The notes under the pieces: model-generated
What the model saw: only the letters and a program-made list of their open reading frames with translations
Database searches by the model: none
Told to the model about the DNA's origin: nothing
Position numbers and translations under genes: made by a program
Assembly: GCA_900545245.1 (NCBI GenBank)
Contig: UQYV01000010.1
Span: forward strand, 21,968-85,967
Reading direction: 5' to 3'
DNA: 64,000 nucleotides
Source of the DNA: an uncultured Bacteroidales bacterium
Lineage (GTDB): Bacteria; Bacteroidota; Bacteroidia; Bacteroidales; UBA932
Shown here: one piece after another, positions 1-8,649 of the stretch
Position numbering within the stretch: position 1 is the first letter of the stretch
How the letters are laid out: each line of letters begins with the position of its first letter

Positions 1-34
1 TCACTTCCGCGACAGAATGTTCAATTTGTGTCAT
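1..34 (-). CDS. 5' end of a gene running off the left edge
   Basis: On the minus strand an ATG at 32-34 opens a frame (MTQIEHSVAEV) that continues past base 1. The bases just before it (35-60) are very A/T-rich, as is usual ahead of Bacteroidota start codons. It would be the next gene on the same strand about 170 bases beyond the end of the first leucine-rich-repeat gene. Only eleven codons are visible, so no family can be named and the frame could be chance. Confidence 0.3.
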   Translation of the reverse strand, partial: MTQIEHSVAEV

Positions 35-202
35 CTTATCTTAAATATTTAATTATTAGTTTATTATGTAGTATTATTCGTATCTTCGAAAAGCCAGCAA
101 AGCTTCCTAAAAATCAACTCCCCGAAAGACCTCTTTATTGAGTCTAATTACGCCATTTTTCTCTTTTTGATAAACTTTTATGTTTCATATTTATTATTTT
201 AT

Positions 203-3200
203 TTAGTCAATTGCCGTAATTGAAGAGAATGCGTTCCATCCCGAAGCGGCTTTATATGCTGATTCAGAACCGGCAGGCACCTTCAGCACGGAATAGACAC
301 CGACAGAGCCAAATACACGGCTGCCCAAATCCGGAGGAGTTGTTGATCCTATTTGAAAAAAAATAAATCTGGTCATTACCACATAGGGCACAAGATCCAA
401 TTGTTTTCAATTCAGAACAATTATGCATATATATCCTATGCAAAAGACTACAATTCGTAAAAGCATACTCACCTATCGTCTGTATCCTGGAGGCGGACTC
501 GAAAGACAAATCCGTCAATGAACGACAATCTTCAAAAGCAGAAGTCTCGATGCTCTCACAAGATGCTGGAATCGTAATTGACTTCAATGCGACACAGCCC
601 GTAAAGGCGCCAAAACCATAATCATAATAAGGGTCACGACCACCAGCAATAGTCTTTAGCCGCGAACCTGGCTCAAAGGCAACGCTCTTCAATGAGTAAC
701 AGTTATGAAAAGCTGCGTTCTCTATAATCTCACAAGAAGCTGGTATTATAATTGACTCCAATGAGGTACAGCCCTTAAACGCACCAGAACAAAAATAATA
801 ATGGCGTCCATCTGGATTATCAGTATAAAACGCACTGCCTTCGATAGTCTTCAACTGCGAACCAGACTCAAAGACTACATGTTCCAGAAAACTGCAATTA
901 CCAAAGGCCGAATCCTCTATGACCTCACAAGAAGCTGGTATTCTAATTGACCTCAATGCAGTGCAATCACTAAAGGCACCCGCAGAATAAGAAGAATAAG
1001 AAGAATAAGGCGAAGATGATGTCTGATAATAAACAACATTTCCTGAAATAATCTTCAACCGTGAACCCGGTTCAAAAACAACTCTCCTCAATGACCCGCA
1101 ATTCTTAAAAGCAGCACACCCTATGTCTTCGCAAGATGCGGGAATTATAATTGATTCCAATGCGGTGCAGTTACTAAATGCCCCACAAGAATAATAATAC
1201 AGCTTATAGGAAGAATCGTATTCACAGCGATAAGAACCTTGTATATTCTTCAATTGAGACCCTGATTCGAAAGCAACACTTTTCAAGGAACTGCAATCCA
1301 GAAAAGCAGATCGCTCTATTGTTTTGCACGATGCCGGTATTACGATTGATTTCAATGCGGTACAACCATTATAGGCCGAAGCTCTGATAACATTCAATCG
1401 TGAACTCGACTCAAAGACAACACTCTCCAAAGATCGGCAGTCTTTAAAAGCCGAACCCCCTATTTCCTCACAGGATGCTGGGATTATTATAGACGTCAAT
1501 GAGGTGCAGTATTCAAACATACAATCAGGAAAAGACTTTAACCGTGAACCCTGCTCAAATTCGATACTCTTCAATGAGCTGCACCTAAAAGCGGACGCCC
1601 CTATGGTTTCACATGATGCCGGAATAACCACTCTTGAAATATTGCTGAACTCAAAACAACTTGCCTGTATTGTCGTCAATGTTTTTGGAAGGATAACTGT
1701 CGTGACATTCTTTGAGCTCTTAAAACTATCCTTCGGTAGAGCATCAATGTTTACATCTGAAATGTCAAGATACCTCAGTGCCGGCATCTCATAATAGATG
1801 TCAAGAAAATCAACATCATTCAGAACCCCTGAAATCTTCATCTTGACAATGTTCTCTTTGTCGTAAGACTCCAGAATCGAGTGAAGGTCACCTTTGACGT
1901 CACACTGAATGGAAATGAGACCGCTCATGTCACCAGCCTGCGAGACGACGAAACTGCGGATGACATTGCCCGAGTCATCGGTCAAGGACACGACAGCGTT
2001 TCTTCTGAAAGCATTGTCGTTTGCTGCCGCAGAAAGGCTGAACGTCCTTTTTGCCATAGATTTCGTCAGGACATAGCTGAGCCATGACTTTGCATCATCC
2101 GGAATCGAAACCTGAAATTCAGTGTTTGTCTGAGCCGTAACATCTATGTTGCCACCGGCAGCATCCACCTCATATTTTTCCTGCGAGATGACGATTGTTG
2201 CTTTAACACAGTTGATGGCAGCTAGGGCAGTCTGTCCGCCGTCACTCACAAAAACGAGTATTTCACTCTCTACAAGCGGATTTGGAGCGGTGATTTCTAT
2301 AGTGCCCGACGCTGATGACTTTTGATTGACTTTCGCTTTCCAGCCGTCTTGAGTTAGGGTCTTGACGACGACCTTCTCTGAAGCTCCCGTCAGAGTGTAA
2401 CCGATTGTCCGGCTTGCGCCACCGGTCGTTATCGCCACATCCTCGCTGTCGAATGAAATTGTGAGCGGCATCCGCTTGGCGATTGTTATCACAGTTCCGT
2501 CCGACATTCCGAAATGAACATAACCGTTGTCTTCCGTAACCGAAATTATACCGGCATCTGCACCGTCATCACCGGTGGCCCTGCCGAGCTGCTTCCAAGA
2601 AACGCCATCATCGCAGGACATATACCACATCCCCTCCTCTATCTTCAGCTTCGGAGTCACGCCGTCCCTGCCATCAGCGCCGTCCTGTCCGTCAACACCG
2701 ACAGCCTTGGCCTTTTTGCCGTCAACATAGAGCCAATCACCATTGAGAGTCCAGTACCATACTCCGTCTGTGTCTTGCCGAACTCCGATTACCGGAGTCA
2801 CACCGTCCTTGCCGTCCACGCCGTCGCGACCATTCTCTCCGTCTTTGCCGTCAATTCCATTCTTGCCGTCCTTACCGTCAGTTCCATTCTTGCCGTCCTT
2901 ACCGTTATACACCGTCACAAATTTTCCAGACGAAAAAGAAAAAGAATAGCCCTGATTGTCTGGCAGCGGCTTGATGCTTTCGATATACTCTTTGTTTTGA
3001 AGCGCAACGACCACTGCCTGCAATGCACTGATGTTAGAATTCATCTGGTCACAAAGTGTCTCCAACTTCGTAACCCGAGCCTCAAGGTCGCTGATGCTAT
3101 CTTTCAGTTTTGTGTCATCATACATTGAATCTGCCGAGCAAGACAACAAAAATGTCACCCAAACGAACAATATAATCCTCTTCATCGCTTTATTGGTTTT

Positions 3201-3215
3201 CATTGATCTATTCAT
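203..3215 (-). pseudogene. BspA-like leucine-rich-repeat lipoprotein with collagen-like segment, frameshifted near the 3' end
   Basis: A surface lipoprotein of unknown ligand. The signal peptide ends in the lipobox FLLSC (Cys26 from the first Met). A short coiled coil and a DUF4988/PL29-lyase N-terminal-like domain follow to about residue 105, then Gly-x-x collagen-like repeats (GKDGKNGTDGKDG), a BACON-like domain around 340-430, and many LRR_5 repeats built on IPASCE.I...AF. The continuous frame ends at 264 with an out-of-place tail. The expected tail, parallel to that of the neighbouring gene (YSVLKVP.GSE.AYKAASGW), is present in another frame at 203-360. The frames join at a run of eight A (plus strand 356-363); seven would restore the protein. 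The best start is Met5 (3203) or Met11 (3185). The upstream gene's stop lies at 3208-3210. The frameshift could be phase variation, decay or an assembly error. Confidence 0.85.
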
Positions 3216-5436
3216 TAGCGATTATTTTATAAAACTCGCCCCAACCAGATGCCGCCTTATAGGCATCTTCAGAACCAGACGGAACTTTGAGAACCGAATA
3301 TTCTCCGACATTGTCAAAGGCATCTGCCGAGCAACTTGGCGGAACTGCGGCCCCTATCTGGAAAGAATAAATCTGATTGTCGCCATAAAACGCCTTAGAT
3401 CCGATTGACTTGAGTTTTGTGCAGTTCCGCATATCTATCCTATGTAAATTGTCACACCCTGCAAATGCCTCAGTGCCAATAGTCGCCAGTGCAGCCCCAT
3501 TGGCATAGGTAACATCAGTAATAGCACATCCTCTGAACGCATAAGCATCTATTGTCTCGCAAGAGGCTGGAATCGAAATACTCGTTAACGATGAACAGCC
3601 TCTAAACGAAGATTCAGATATGATCTTCAAACAAGAACCGGATTCAAAGGAAATAGAACTCAAACTACTACAACGTTCAAAGGCAGATACACCTATTGTC
3701 TCGCAAGAGGCGGGAATCGAAATACTCGTTAACGACGAACAGCCTTTAAACGAAGAATAAGACATGGTCTTCAAACAAGAGCCGGATTCAAAGGAAATAG
3801 AACTCAAACGACTACAACATTCAAAGGCAGATACACCTATTGTCTCGCAAGAGGCTGGAATAAGAATCTTTTTGATAGACTTACATCCATAGAAGCATTT
3901 TTCAGAAATTGCCGTCAATGTCTTTGGCAGAACAAACATCTCGCAATACTCTGAGTTTATAAAACAGCCGTTAGGCAGACTTTGAGCATCCACATCTGAA
4001 GCATCAAGATATTTCAAGCTACGCATACCGCCTAAGAAAAAGAAATCATCGTCGCTTAATGAGCCTGAGACTTTCAGCTTCCTTATATTCAACATATTAT
4101 GAGCCTTCATGTACTCATGCAACGTGCCTGCATCAGAAACTCGGACCTCAAATATCTTGTCTTGGTCCCAACTCTGCGAGAGATTGAATTTATCAAGAAC
4201 TATCCCATCTTCATCAAGGCACCATATTGTCGCATTTCTCGAAAAAGCCCCGTTATTCTCCGACACCCGAAGCACAATTTTTTCATCCGTAGTCTCCTCT
4301 GTCACCCATTCAATCCAAGACTGAGCATCGTCAGGTATCTTAACGAAAGAATTCAAGTTTGTCTCTACCTCAACGGATATATTACCGCCTTCATGCCCAA
4401 CAGAAAACTCAGTTTGGGACAGGGAGAACTTCGGCTTTCCGCATTTCAGTTCGCATTTTGCTGTCCGTTCTGACTCTTTTGCCGTGATTGTGATTGTCGT
4501 CTCCTCTATGGTTTCCGGTGCCGTGATCGTTATCGTCCCGGATGTTGATGTTTCCGGCGTGATTGAAACCTGCCAGCCATTTGATACCTCCGCCTCCAAC
4601 GTGGCTTTATCAACAACGCCGGATAAAGTATAGTGGATCAAATGAGTACCGCCACCTTTCTTAAAAGCGAGACTCGAAGCGTCAAGTTTAAGTAACAGTG
4701 GAGAATAGGGTATAGTCAAGACCGAACCATCCAACAACTCGAACTCAATACTACCCTCCTTTTTTATACAAGAACGTATGTTCCGAGAATAACCGCCAGA
4801 GATGACCATCGAATCCAAATCCGACTCATCATAAGAACTACACTCATATAGCAATTTGTTTCCTTCATAAAGGCACAATGTTTTTGATACTTCATTGAAC
4901 GCCATTCTTATTTCATCTCTTATTGGGACCTTCTTTCCAAATGTCTGATAGTATTCATTTATCTTTTCCTTTTTAATATTATACGTATAACCATATTCAT
5001 CAACCATTTCATCATAGCCATCATCTTTTAAAAAGTCATACACTATGAACCTAGACTTATCAACGATTACCCAACATAACTGTCCAACGTTATCACGGCT
5101 TAAGCCAACACGAGGAAGAGTAGTAACGCCTCTTGAAAATGTTTCTATATTTTGAATAGCATTCCCAGATATAAAAGATAAGGAACGTATCTTACCTGAC
5201 TCATCATTAACAGTCGAGCATATAACATCTTCATAACGCAATGCTCTGGTTAGAGTATTAATTACCTCGAAATCATTATTGATTTTAGAACATAGTCCTT
5301 CACACTGTTCTACAGACAGTACAGGCTCTTTCATTGAAATAGGCAAATCTTTTGTCTTCTCACAAGACATAAATGAAAAAACTGTAAGTGAAAGAATCAC
5401 TCGTAAACATTGTAGAAATACTTTCATACCATTCAT
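3208..5436 (-). CDS. BspA-like leucine-rich-repeat lipoprotein
   Basis: A second surface lipoprotein, paralogous to its downstream neighbour but without the collagen-like segment. The frame is open to 5511, but the signal peptide begins at MNGMKVFLQ (5436) or MKVFLQ (5427) and ends in the lipobox SFMSC, so one of these is the start. The N-terminal third shows no family I recognise. A BACON-like region (SLSQTEFSVGHEGGNISV onward) precedes LRR_5 repeats of the type SISIPASCETIGVSAFE.CS. The C-terminus (YSVLKVPSGSEDAYKAASGW) is an intact version of the tail that is out of frame in the next gene. Such proteins are known as adhesins or ligand binders in oral and gut Bacteroidales; the role here is inferred. 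A decayed small gene ends 5 bases upstream. Confidence 0.85.
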   Translation of the reverse strand: MNGMKVFLQCLRVILSLTVFSFMSCEKTKDLPISMKEPVLSVEQCEGLCSKINNDFEVINTLTRALRYEDVICSTVNDESGKIRSLSFISGNAIQNIETFSRGVTTLPRVGLSRDNVGQLCWVIVDKSRFIVYDFLKDDGYDEMVDEYGYTYNIKKEKINEYYQTFGKKVPIRDEIRMAFNEVSKTLCLYEGNKLLYECSSYDESDLDSMVISGGYSRNIRSCIKKEGSIEFELLDGSVLTIPYSPLLLKLDASSLAFKKGGGTHLIHYTLSGVVDKATLEAEVSNGWQVSITPETSTSGTITITAPETIEETTITITAKESERTAKCELKCGKPKFSLSQTEFSVGHEGGNISVEVETNLNSFVKIPDDAQSWIEWVTEETTDEKIVLRVSENNGAFSRNATIWCLDEDGIVLDKFNLSQSWDQDKIFEVRVSDAGTLHEYMKAHNMLNIRKLKVSGSLSDDDFFFLGGMRSLKYLDASDVDAQSLPNGCFINSEYCEMFVLPKTLTAISEKCFYGCKSIKKILIPASCETIGVSAFECCSRLSSISFESGSCLKTMSYSSFKGCSSLTSISIPASCETIGVSAFERCSSLSSISFESGSCLKIISESSFRGCSSLTSISIPASCETIDAYAFRGCAITDVTYANGAALATIGTEAFAGCDNLHRIDMRNCTKLKSIGSKAFYGDNQIYSFQIGAAVPPSCSADAFDNVGEYSVLKVPSGSEDAYKAASGWGEFYKIIANE

Positions 5437-5440
5437 AGAC

Positions 5441-5640
5441 CTAAATTTTATACGTTGAGACATTAGTAACCACCAATCTGAAGGTTTCTGCATCAATATC
5501 ATAGACGACATTCTGAAATGTCAATACCTTCAACCTTCGTTACGGAGTTCTGGTTTAATAGGTAATCCCTCAATGCTCTTTTAAGCGCATCCGTCAGTAA
5601 CAACTATTTCTTGTTCATAGATTACGAATTCTGTCGTCAC
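5441..5640 (-). pseudogene. Remnant of a small gene broken by two +1 shifts
   Basis: Three protein-like pieces lie end to end on the minus strand in successive frames: TTEFVIYEQEIVVTD (about 5640-5593), ALKRALRDYLLNQNSVTK then VEGIDI (about 5590-5514), and NVVYDIDAETFRLVVTNVST (about 5512-5452) ending in a TAG at 5441-5443. Removing one base at each of two joints gives a single protein of about 65 residues. The stop falls 5 bases before the leucine-rich-repeat gene start and the conserved leader lies just upstream, so it looks like the original first gene of this transcript. The family is not recognised. The frame changes are seen directly; the reconstruction is inference. Confidence 0.35.
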
Positions 5641-5673
5641 GCCGACTCCGCCATGGCAGCTATAGTGCAAAAA

Positions 5674-5925
5674 GAAAGTGTGGAGTCGATTTCGCTTATC
5701 CTGAAGAAGGTTGTGGCTAACCCAAACGCAGATAAACGATGCCCAATACCCCACACTCAAACAGATATGAGGTATCGGGGCACTGGAGGCCCTTGACCGC
5801 ATAGTCCATAATGAGAATGAGTGCCGTCCGTTATCCTTCGTTTTGAAAACTGCCACATTTTCTTCAAAGGATGCCCGAAAACACTTTCAATATGTATGTG
5901 CTGATCGCTCAGCGTCACAAAGTTA
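5674..5925 (-). repeat. Conserved promoter-leader element, copy 1
   Basis: This stretch matches 19681-19923 along its length in the minus orientation. Shared landmarks are the promoter box, GAAAGTGTTTTCG, a run around ACGGACGGCAC / ACGAACGGCACC, TGTGGGG, and CGAAATC..CTCCACACTTTC. The matching short frames are broken differently in the two copies, so the conservation is of nucleotides rather than protein. It forms the 5' leader of the leucine-rich-repeat transcript. The rest of 5926-6228 shows no gene. Confidence 0.6.
5918..5925 (-). promoter_or_regulatory. Promoter -7 box for the leader and leucine-rich-repeat genes
   Basis: TAACTTTG on the minus strand fits the Bacteroidota TAnnTTTG box. 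It sits at the same place in the conserved leader as TATATTTG does in the 19.9 kb copy. Confidence 0.5.
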
Positions 5926-6228
5926 GAAATTATTTTCGGAAAACGGACCGGCACTCAAAAGGTATTGAAGCGCATAGTTCGGAATTATCCGCCAGAGCAG
6001 GCCCCGCCGGCATATAAAAATCGATAAAAATATATAAAAAGAGAAAAATCTATGCAAGATTTCAATCAAAACAGCATAGACACAGCCACATAAAGGTTGC
6101 GCCTCCGACTATTAGTGCTATATTCGCATTCTTAAGATTTTGAAAAACAAGAATTGAACAAAAGACCAAAATCCCAAAAAGAAAATAAACTTTATCGTTA
6201 ATTTATTCCCACAATAAGATTATTTTTA

Positions 6229-6236
6229 TAACTTTG
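6229..6236 (+). promoter_or_regulatory. Promoter -7 box for the MqsR/MqsA-type pair
   Basis: TAACTTTG lies 16 bases before the toxin start codon in A/T-rich DNA and fits TAnnTTTG. Confidence 0.5.
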
Positions 6237-6251
6237 TAGATGATTTAGACA

Positions 6252-6611
6252 ATGACGACACAAGAGGATGTAGAGAAATTTCTGGAACAGTTCCGGGTGA
6301 GAATGGAGATTTGGGGAATCCTTTTCAGGAATGACAGGGGCAAAAATATTCAGACTTTGATTGACCTGAATATCACAGAAATCGAACGGTTGCAGATTAT
6401 ACGGACTATTGAAGTGGAAGACTATAGTGAGGGACCGATCATCGACACCCTGCATCATGGAACGGATATGTGGGTGTTCGGGAAAGATGTGAAAGACAGG
6501 GAAATATACATAAAGATAACTATGGGAATGAACGGACGACAGACTATATGTATATCATTTCATATAGCGGAGCATCCTATGCATCACCCGTTTAAGGAGG
6601 GAACAAAATGA
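6252..6611 (+). CDS. MqsR-like type II toxin (probable mRNA interferase)
   Basis: A 119-residue protein resembling the MqsR family, RelE-fold endoribonucleases that cleave mRNA. The C-terminal half carries the family-like pattern DMWVFGKDVKDREIYIKITM followed by ICISFHIAEHP, equivalent to the YLKIT...LIVSF strand pair of MqsR. The N-terminal half (IQTLIDLNITEIERLQII) fits the helical lead-in. It overlaps the next gene by four bases (ATGA), and the toxin-first order matches mqsRA. The promoter box ends 15 bases upstream, so the transcript would be nearly leaderless. Activity is inferred from family and from the adjacent antitoxin. Confidence 0.7.
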   Translation: MTTQEDVEKFLEQFRVRMEIWGILFRNDRGKNIQTLIDLNITEIERLQIIRTIEVEDYSEGPIIDTLHHGTDMWVFGKDVKDREIYIKITMGMNGRQTICISFHIAEHPMHHPFKEGTK

Positions 6612-7597
6612 CAAGTCCATTTACCGGAGGACAGTGCACGCTGAAAAATGAAGTCCGCGAAGTGACGTATAGAAAAGAAAAGTTCGAGTACGTGGCGCAG
6701 TTTTGGGTATGCAATGACACTGGAGAAGAATTCACGACGTCTGAACAGGACGGGGCGAGCATTGCACAGGTTTACAACAGATATAGGGAAAAATACGGGA
6801 TTCCATACGTCGATGAAATTGTCGGCTTAAGAAAACGGTATGGGCTGTCATGTGCCTCAATGTCCGCGATTTTGGGATTCGGTCCGAATCAATGGAGACT
6901 CTACGAGCAGGGTGAGGTGCCCAGTGTTTCAAACGGTAGGATGATACGCAGTGCAATGAACCCTAGGGTCATGCTCGACCTCATAGAGAATGCGGGAAAC
7001 TGTATTTCCGAATCGGAGAGAAAAAACATCAAGAAGAAAGTGGAAGATGCCGCGAGAGCCGAAGATTCCACCATTATAAGGAAATACAAAGAGTCACGAA
7101 TCTTCATTCATAAAAGAGGCGCCGCAAACGGATACGCCCCGGAATCTCTTGAACGGCTGAAGAATATACTTCTTTATGTCCTTGACAGATGCGGAGATGT
7201 CTGGTACACGAAAATGAACAAGATTCTGTTTTATATTGACTTTCTATCATATCGGGAACATGGCATAGCACTAACCGGACTCACGTACAGAGCCATAGGA
7301 TTCGGTCCAGTGCCTGAAAAATGGGAACGTGTTTTTAGCGAATTTGATGCCGTGCAACAGGTACCAAAAGCGGAAGGGGAATACGAAGGCTGTATTTTGA
7401 CAGGAATGGAAAAACCTAATCTGGAAGCATTCAGTATCGAGGAAAGAATCATACTCGATGAAGTCTGCGATAAGTTCAAGGACACATCAGCCCGCGCCAT
7501 CTCTGCAATAAGCCACAATGAAGACGCTTGGAAAGACTGCCAGGCATCTCATGCCCTCATCCCTTATTCAAAAGCTTTTAATCTGAAAGCCTTTTAA
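6608..7597 (+). CDS. MqsA-like antitoxin with C-terminal Panacea (DUF4065/SocA-like) domain
   Basis: A 329-residue antitoxin. Residues about 1-45 follow the MqsA/YgiT zinc-finger pattern (SPFTGGQC...WVCNDTGEEF), but one cysteine of each CxxC pair is missing, so zinc binding is doubtful. An HTH follows (GLRKRYGLSCASMSAILGFG) with the typical NQWRLYEQGEVPS ending. Residues about 175-310 form a Panacea/DUF4065 domain (DRCGDVWYTKMNKILFYIDF; GLTYRAIGFGPVPEKW), a domain known to neutralise diverse toxins. The gene overlaps the toxin by four bases. It probably binds the toxin directly and represses its own promoter through the HTH. Confidence 0.75.
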   Translation: MTSPFTGGQCTLKNEVREVTYRKEKFEYVAQFWVCNDTGEEFTTSEQDGASIAQVYNRYREKYGIPYVDEIVGLRKRYGLSCASMSAILGFGPNQWRLYEQGEVPSVSNGRMIRSAMNPRVMLDLIENAGNCISESERKNIKKKVEDAARAEDSTIIRKYKESRIFIHKRGAANGYAPESLERLKNILLYVLDRCGDVWYTKMNKILFYIDFLSYREHGIALTGLTYRAIGFGPVPEKWERVFSEFDAVQQVPKAEGEYEGCILTGMEKPNLEAFSIEERIILDEVCDKFKDTSARAISAISHNEDAWKDCQASHALIPYSKAFNLKAF

Positions 7598-7621
7598 ATT
7601 AGAGTGCTTCCACGAGCTATT

Positions 7622-7679
7622 TTCCTAAAAAGTGGTGAGATTTTGGGAATGGATTCCTGAAAAGTGGCGAGTTTTTGGG
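7622..7679. repeat. Left repeat pair flanking the 74-residue gene
   Basis: Two 26-base units, 7622-7647 and 7654-7679, differ at three positions and are spaced 32 bases apart. The core is TTCCTRAAAAGTGGYGAG. A pair with the same 32-base period lies in inverted orientation beyond the gene. Confidence 0.65.
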
Positions 7680-7705
7680 GCATATATCAAAGCAAAGTTG
7701 ACACA

Positions 7706-7930
7706 ATGAAAAAATACAAGGACAACGAGGGCAGGAGGGTCGTGGAGGTCGATTCGCTTGCGTTTTTATATGAGAGATACGGTTACAGCTGGCTGAAACG
7801 GCACATTATGAACCGCAGACACAAAAGGGCGCTGAAGCGGGCGGACGTCATCACGGCTCCAGATGCCGAGGTGGCGTACGAGATTGAGAAGTACTACTTT
7901 ATCCCGAAGGAGACGGTGCACATAAAATAG
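7706..7930 (+). CDS. Small protein of unknown function, 74 residues
   Basis: The frame opens at 7664, but MKKYKDNEGRRVVEVD at 7706 is the natural start because the earlier codons lie in the left repeat. The protein is strongly basic in the middle (RHIMNRRHKRALKRAD). Its C-terminal stretch RADVITAPDAEVAYEIEKYY resembles the linker of GT-B glycosyltransferases, where ADVITVPSE... precedes a helix, so it may be a domesticated fragment of such an enzyme. No catalytic domain is present. It is isolated from its neighbours and enclosed by inverted repeats. Function unknown. Confidence 0.5.
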   Translation: MKKYKDNEGRRVVEVDSLAFLYERYGYSWLKRHIMNRRHKRALKRADVITAPDAEVAYEIEKYYFIPKETVHIK

Positions 7931-7939
7931 CCGGCATAA

Positions 7940-7991
7940 TTTCCCCAATTTCAGGAAACTTTTTGAAAATCTTTCCCCAAATAAAGGAAAC
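7940..7991. repeat. Right repeat pair flanking the 74-residue gene
   Basis: Two 20-base units, 7940-7959 and 7972-7991, share 16 of 20 bases and are 32 bases apart. Their reverse complement (TTTCCTGAAATTGGGGAAA) resembles the left units, so the gene lies between inverted copies. Confidence 0.55.
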
Positions 7992-8012
7992 CGTGCAGAG
8001 ACACAAGAGCTG

Positions 8013-8507
8013 TCAGAAAGCGTAAACTATTATTGCCCATAGCATTGCCCCGGAGACTATAAGTTTAAGTCCGGAGCCGAGCATGAAGCCGACGAATGCT
8101 CCGAGGGATGATTTCAAGGCTTCGGGCGCGGTCTTGTTGCCGTAGGTGAGTTCGGCGATGAAAGCTCCGAGAATGGAGCCGAGAATCATGCCGACCGGGG
8201 TCAGGATTATGCCGGCTATCATCCCAATTGTCGCACCCTTTGAAGCGTAGCGGCTGCCGCCCGTGACCTTGGTCAGCATTCCGGGCATGAGGTAGTCAAG
8301 GAAGGTCACCGCGGCCGTCACCCCGAACCATATCCCCAACACTGTCAATGACATCCTGTCTCCGGCGGCATTTGTCCCGCTGCCCCAGAAGTAAAGGACA
8401 AGCAGTCCGAGCCAGCTCAAGGGAGGCCCCGGCAATGCAGGAGCGACACTACCCACCATCCCGAGGATGCCGAGCAGTATTGCTGCAATTATAATAAACG
8501 TTTCCAT
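8013..8507 (-). CDS. DUF456 family membrane protein
   Basis: A 164-residue integral membrane protein of the DUF456 family, function unknown. It has about four to five hydrophobic segments. The glycine-rich pairs GATIGMIAGIILTPVGMILG and GAFIAELTYG.....ALKSSLGAFVG are characteristic of the family. It is on the same strand as the aminopeptidase gene upstream, separated by 136 bases that hold a self-complementary repeat element. Confidence 0.85.
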   Translation of the reverse strand: METFIIIAAILLGILGMVGSVAPALPGPPLSWLGLLVLYFWGSGTNAAGDRMSLTVLGIWFGVTAAVTFLDYLMPGMLTKVTGGSRYASKGATIGMIAGIILTPVGMILGSILGAFIAELTYGNKTAPEALKSSLGAFVGFMLGSGLKLIVSGAMLWAIIVYAF

Positions 8508-8533
8508 TCTCTTTTAAAAAAACATCTGAACCT

Positions 8534-8649
8534 GAGGGGATGCATAAAAGGATGAGATGCAAGGCGGATGGCGAAGTCAAATACCGCAGCAACCTGATGG
8601 TTGTGAGGATTTTGACAAGACATCCAACGCCGCAGATCGCCTTTTATGC
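8534..8649. repeat. Self-complementary dispersed element, copy 1
   Basis: It matches 42377-42497. The ends GCATAAAAGG (8542-8551) and CCTTTTATGC (8640-8649) are perfect inverted repeats, and an inner hairpin forms around CAACCtgatGGTTG. The right end overlaps the last codons of the aminopeptidase gene. It could be an RNA structure in the transcript or a REP-like mobile unit. Confidence 0.75.

Noticed and set aside
2514..3128. Plus-strand frame of 204 codons with periodic composition
   Set aside because: It is the complement of the collagen-like Gly-x-x repeats of the leucine-rich-repeat gene.
5581..5954. Two overlapping minus-strand frames of 65 and 91 codons in the conserved leader
   Set aside because: The related leader at 19.7-19.9 kb has stops and shifts in the same frames, so nucleotide rather than protein sequence is conserved.
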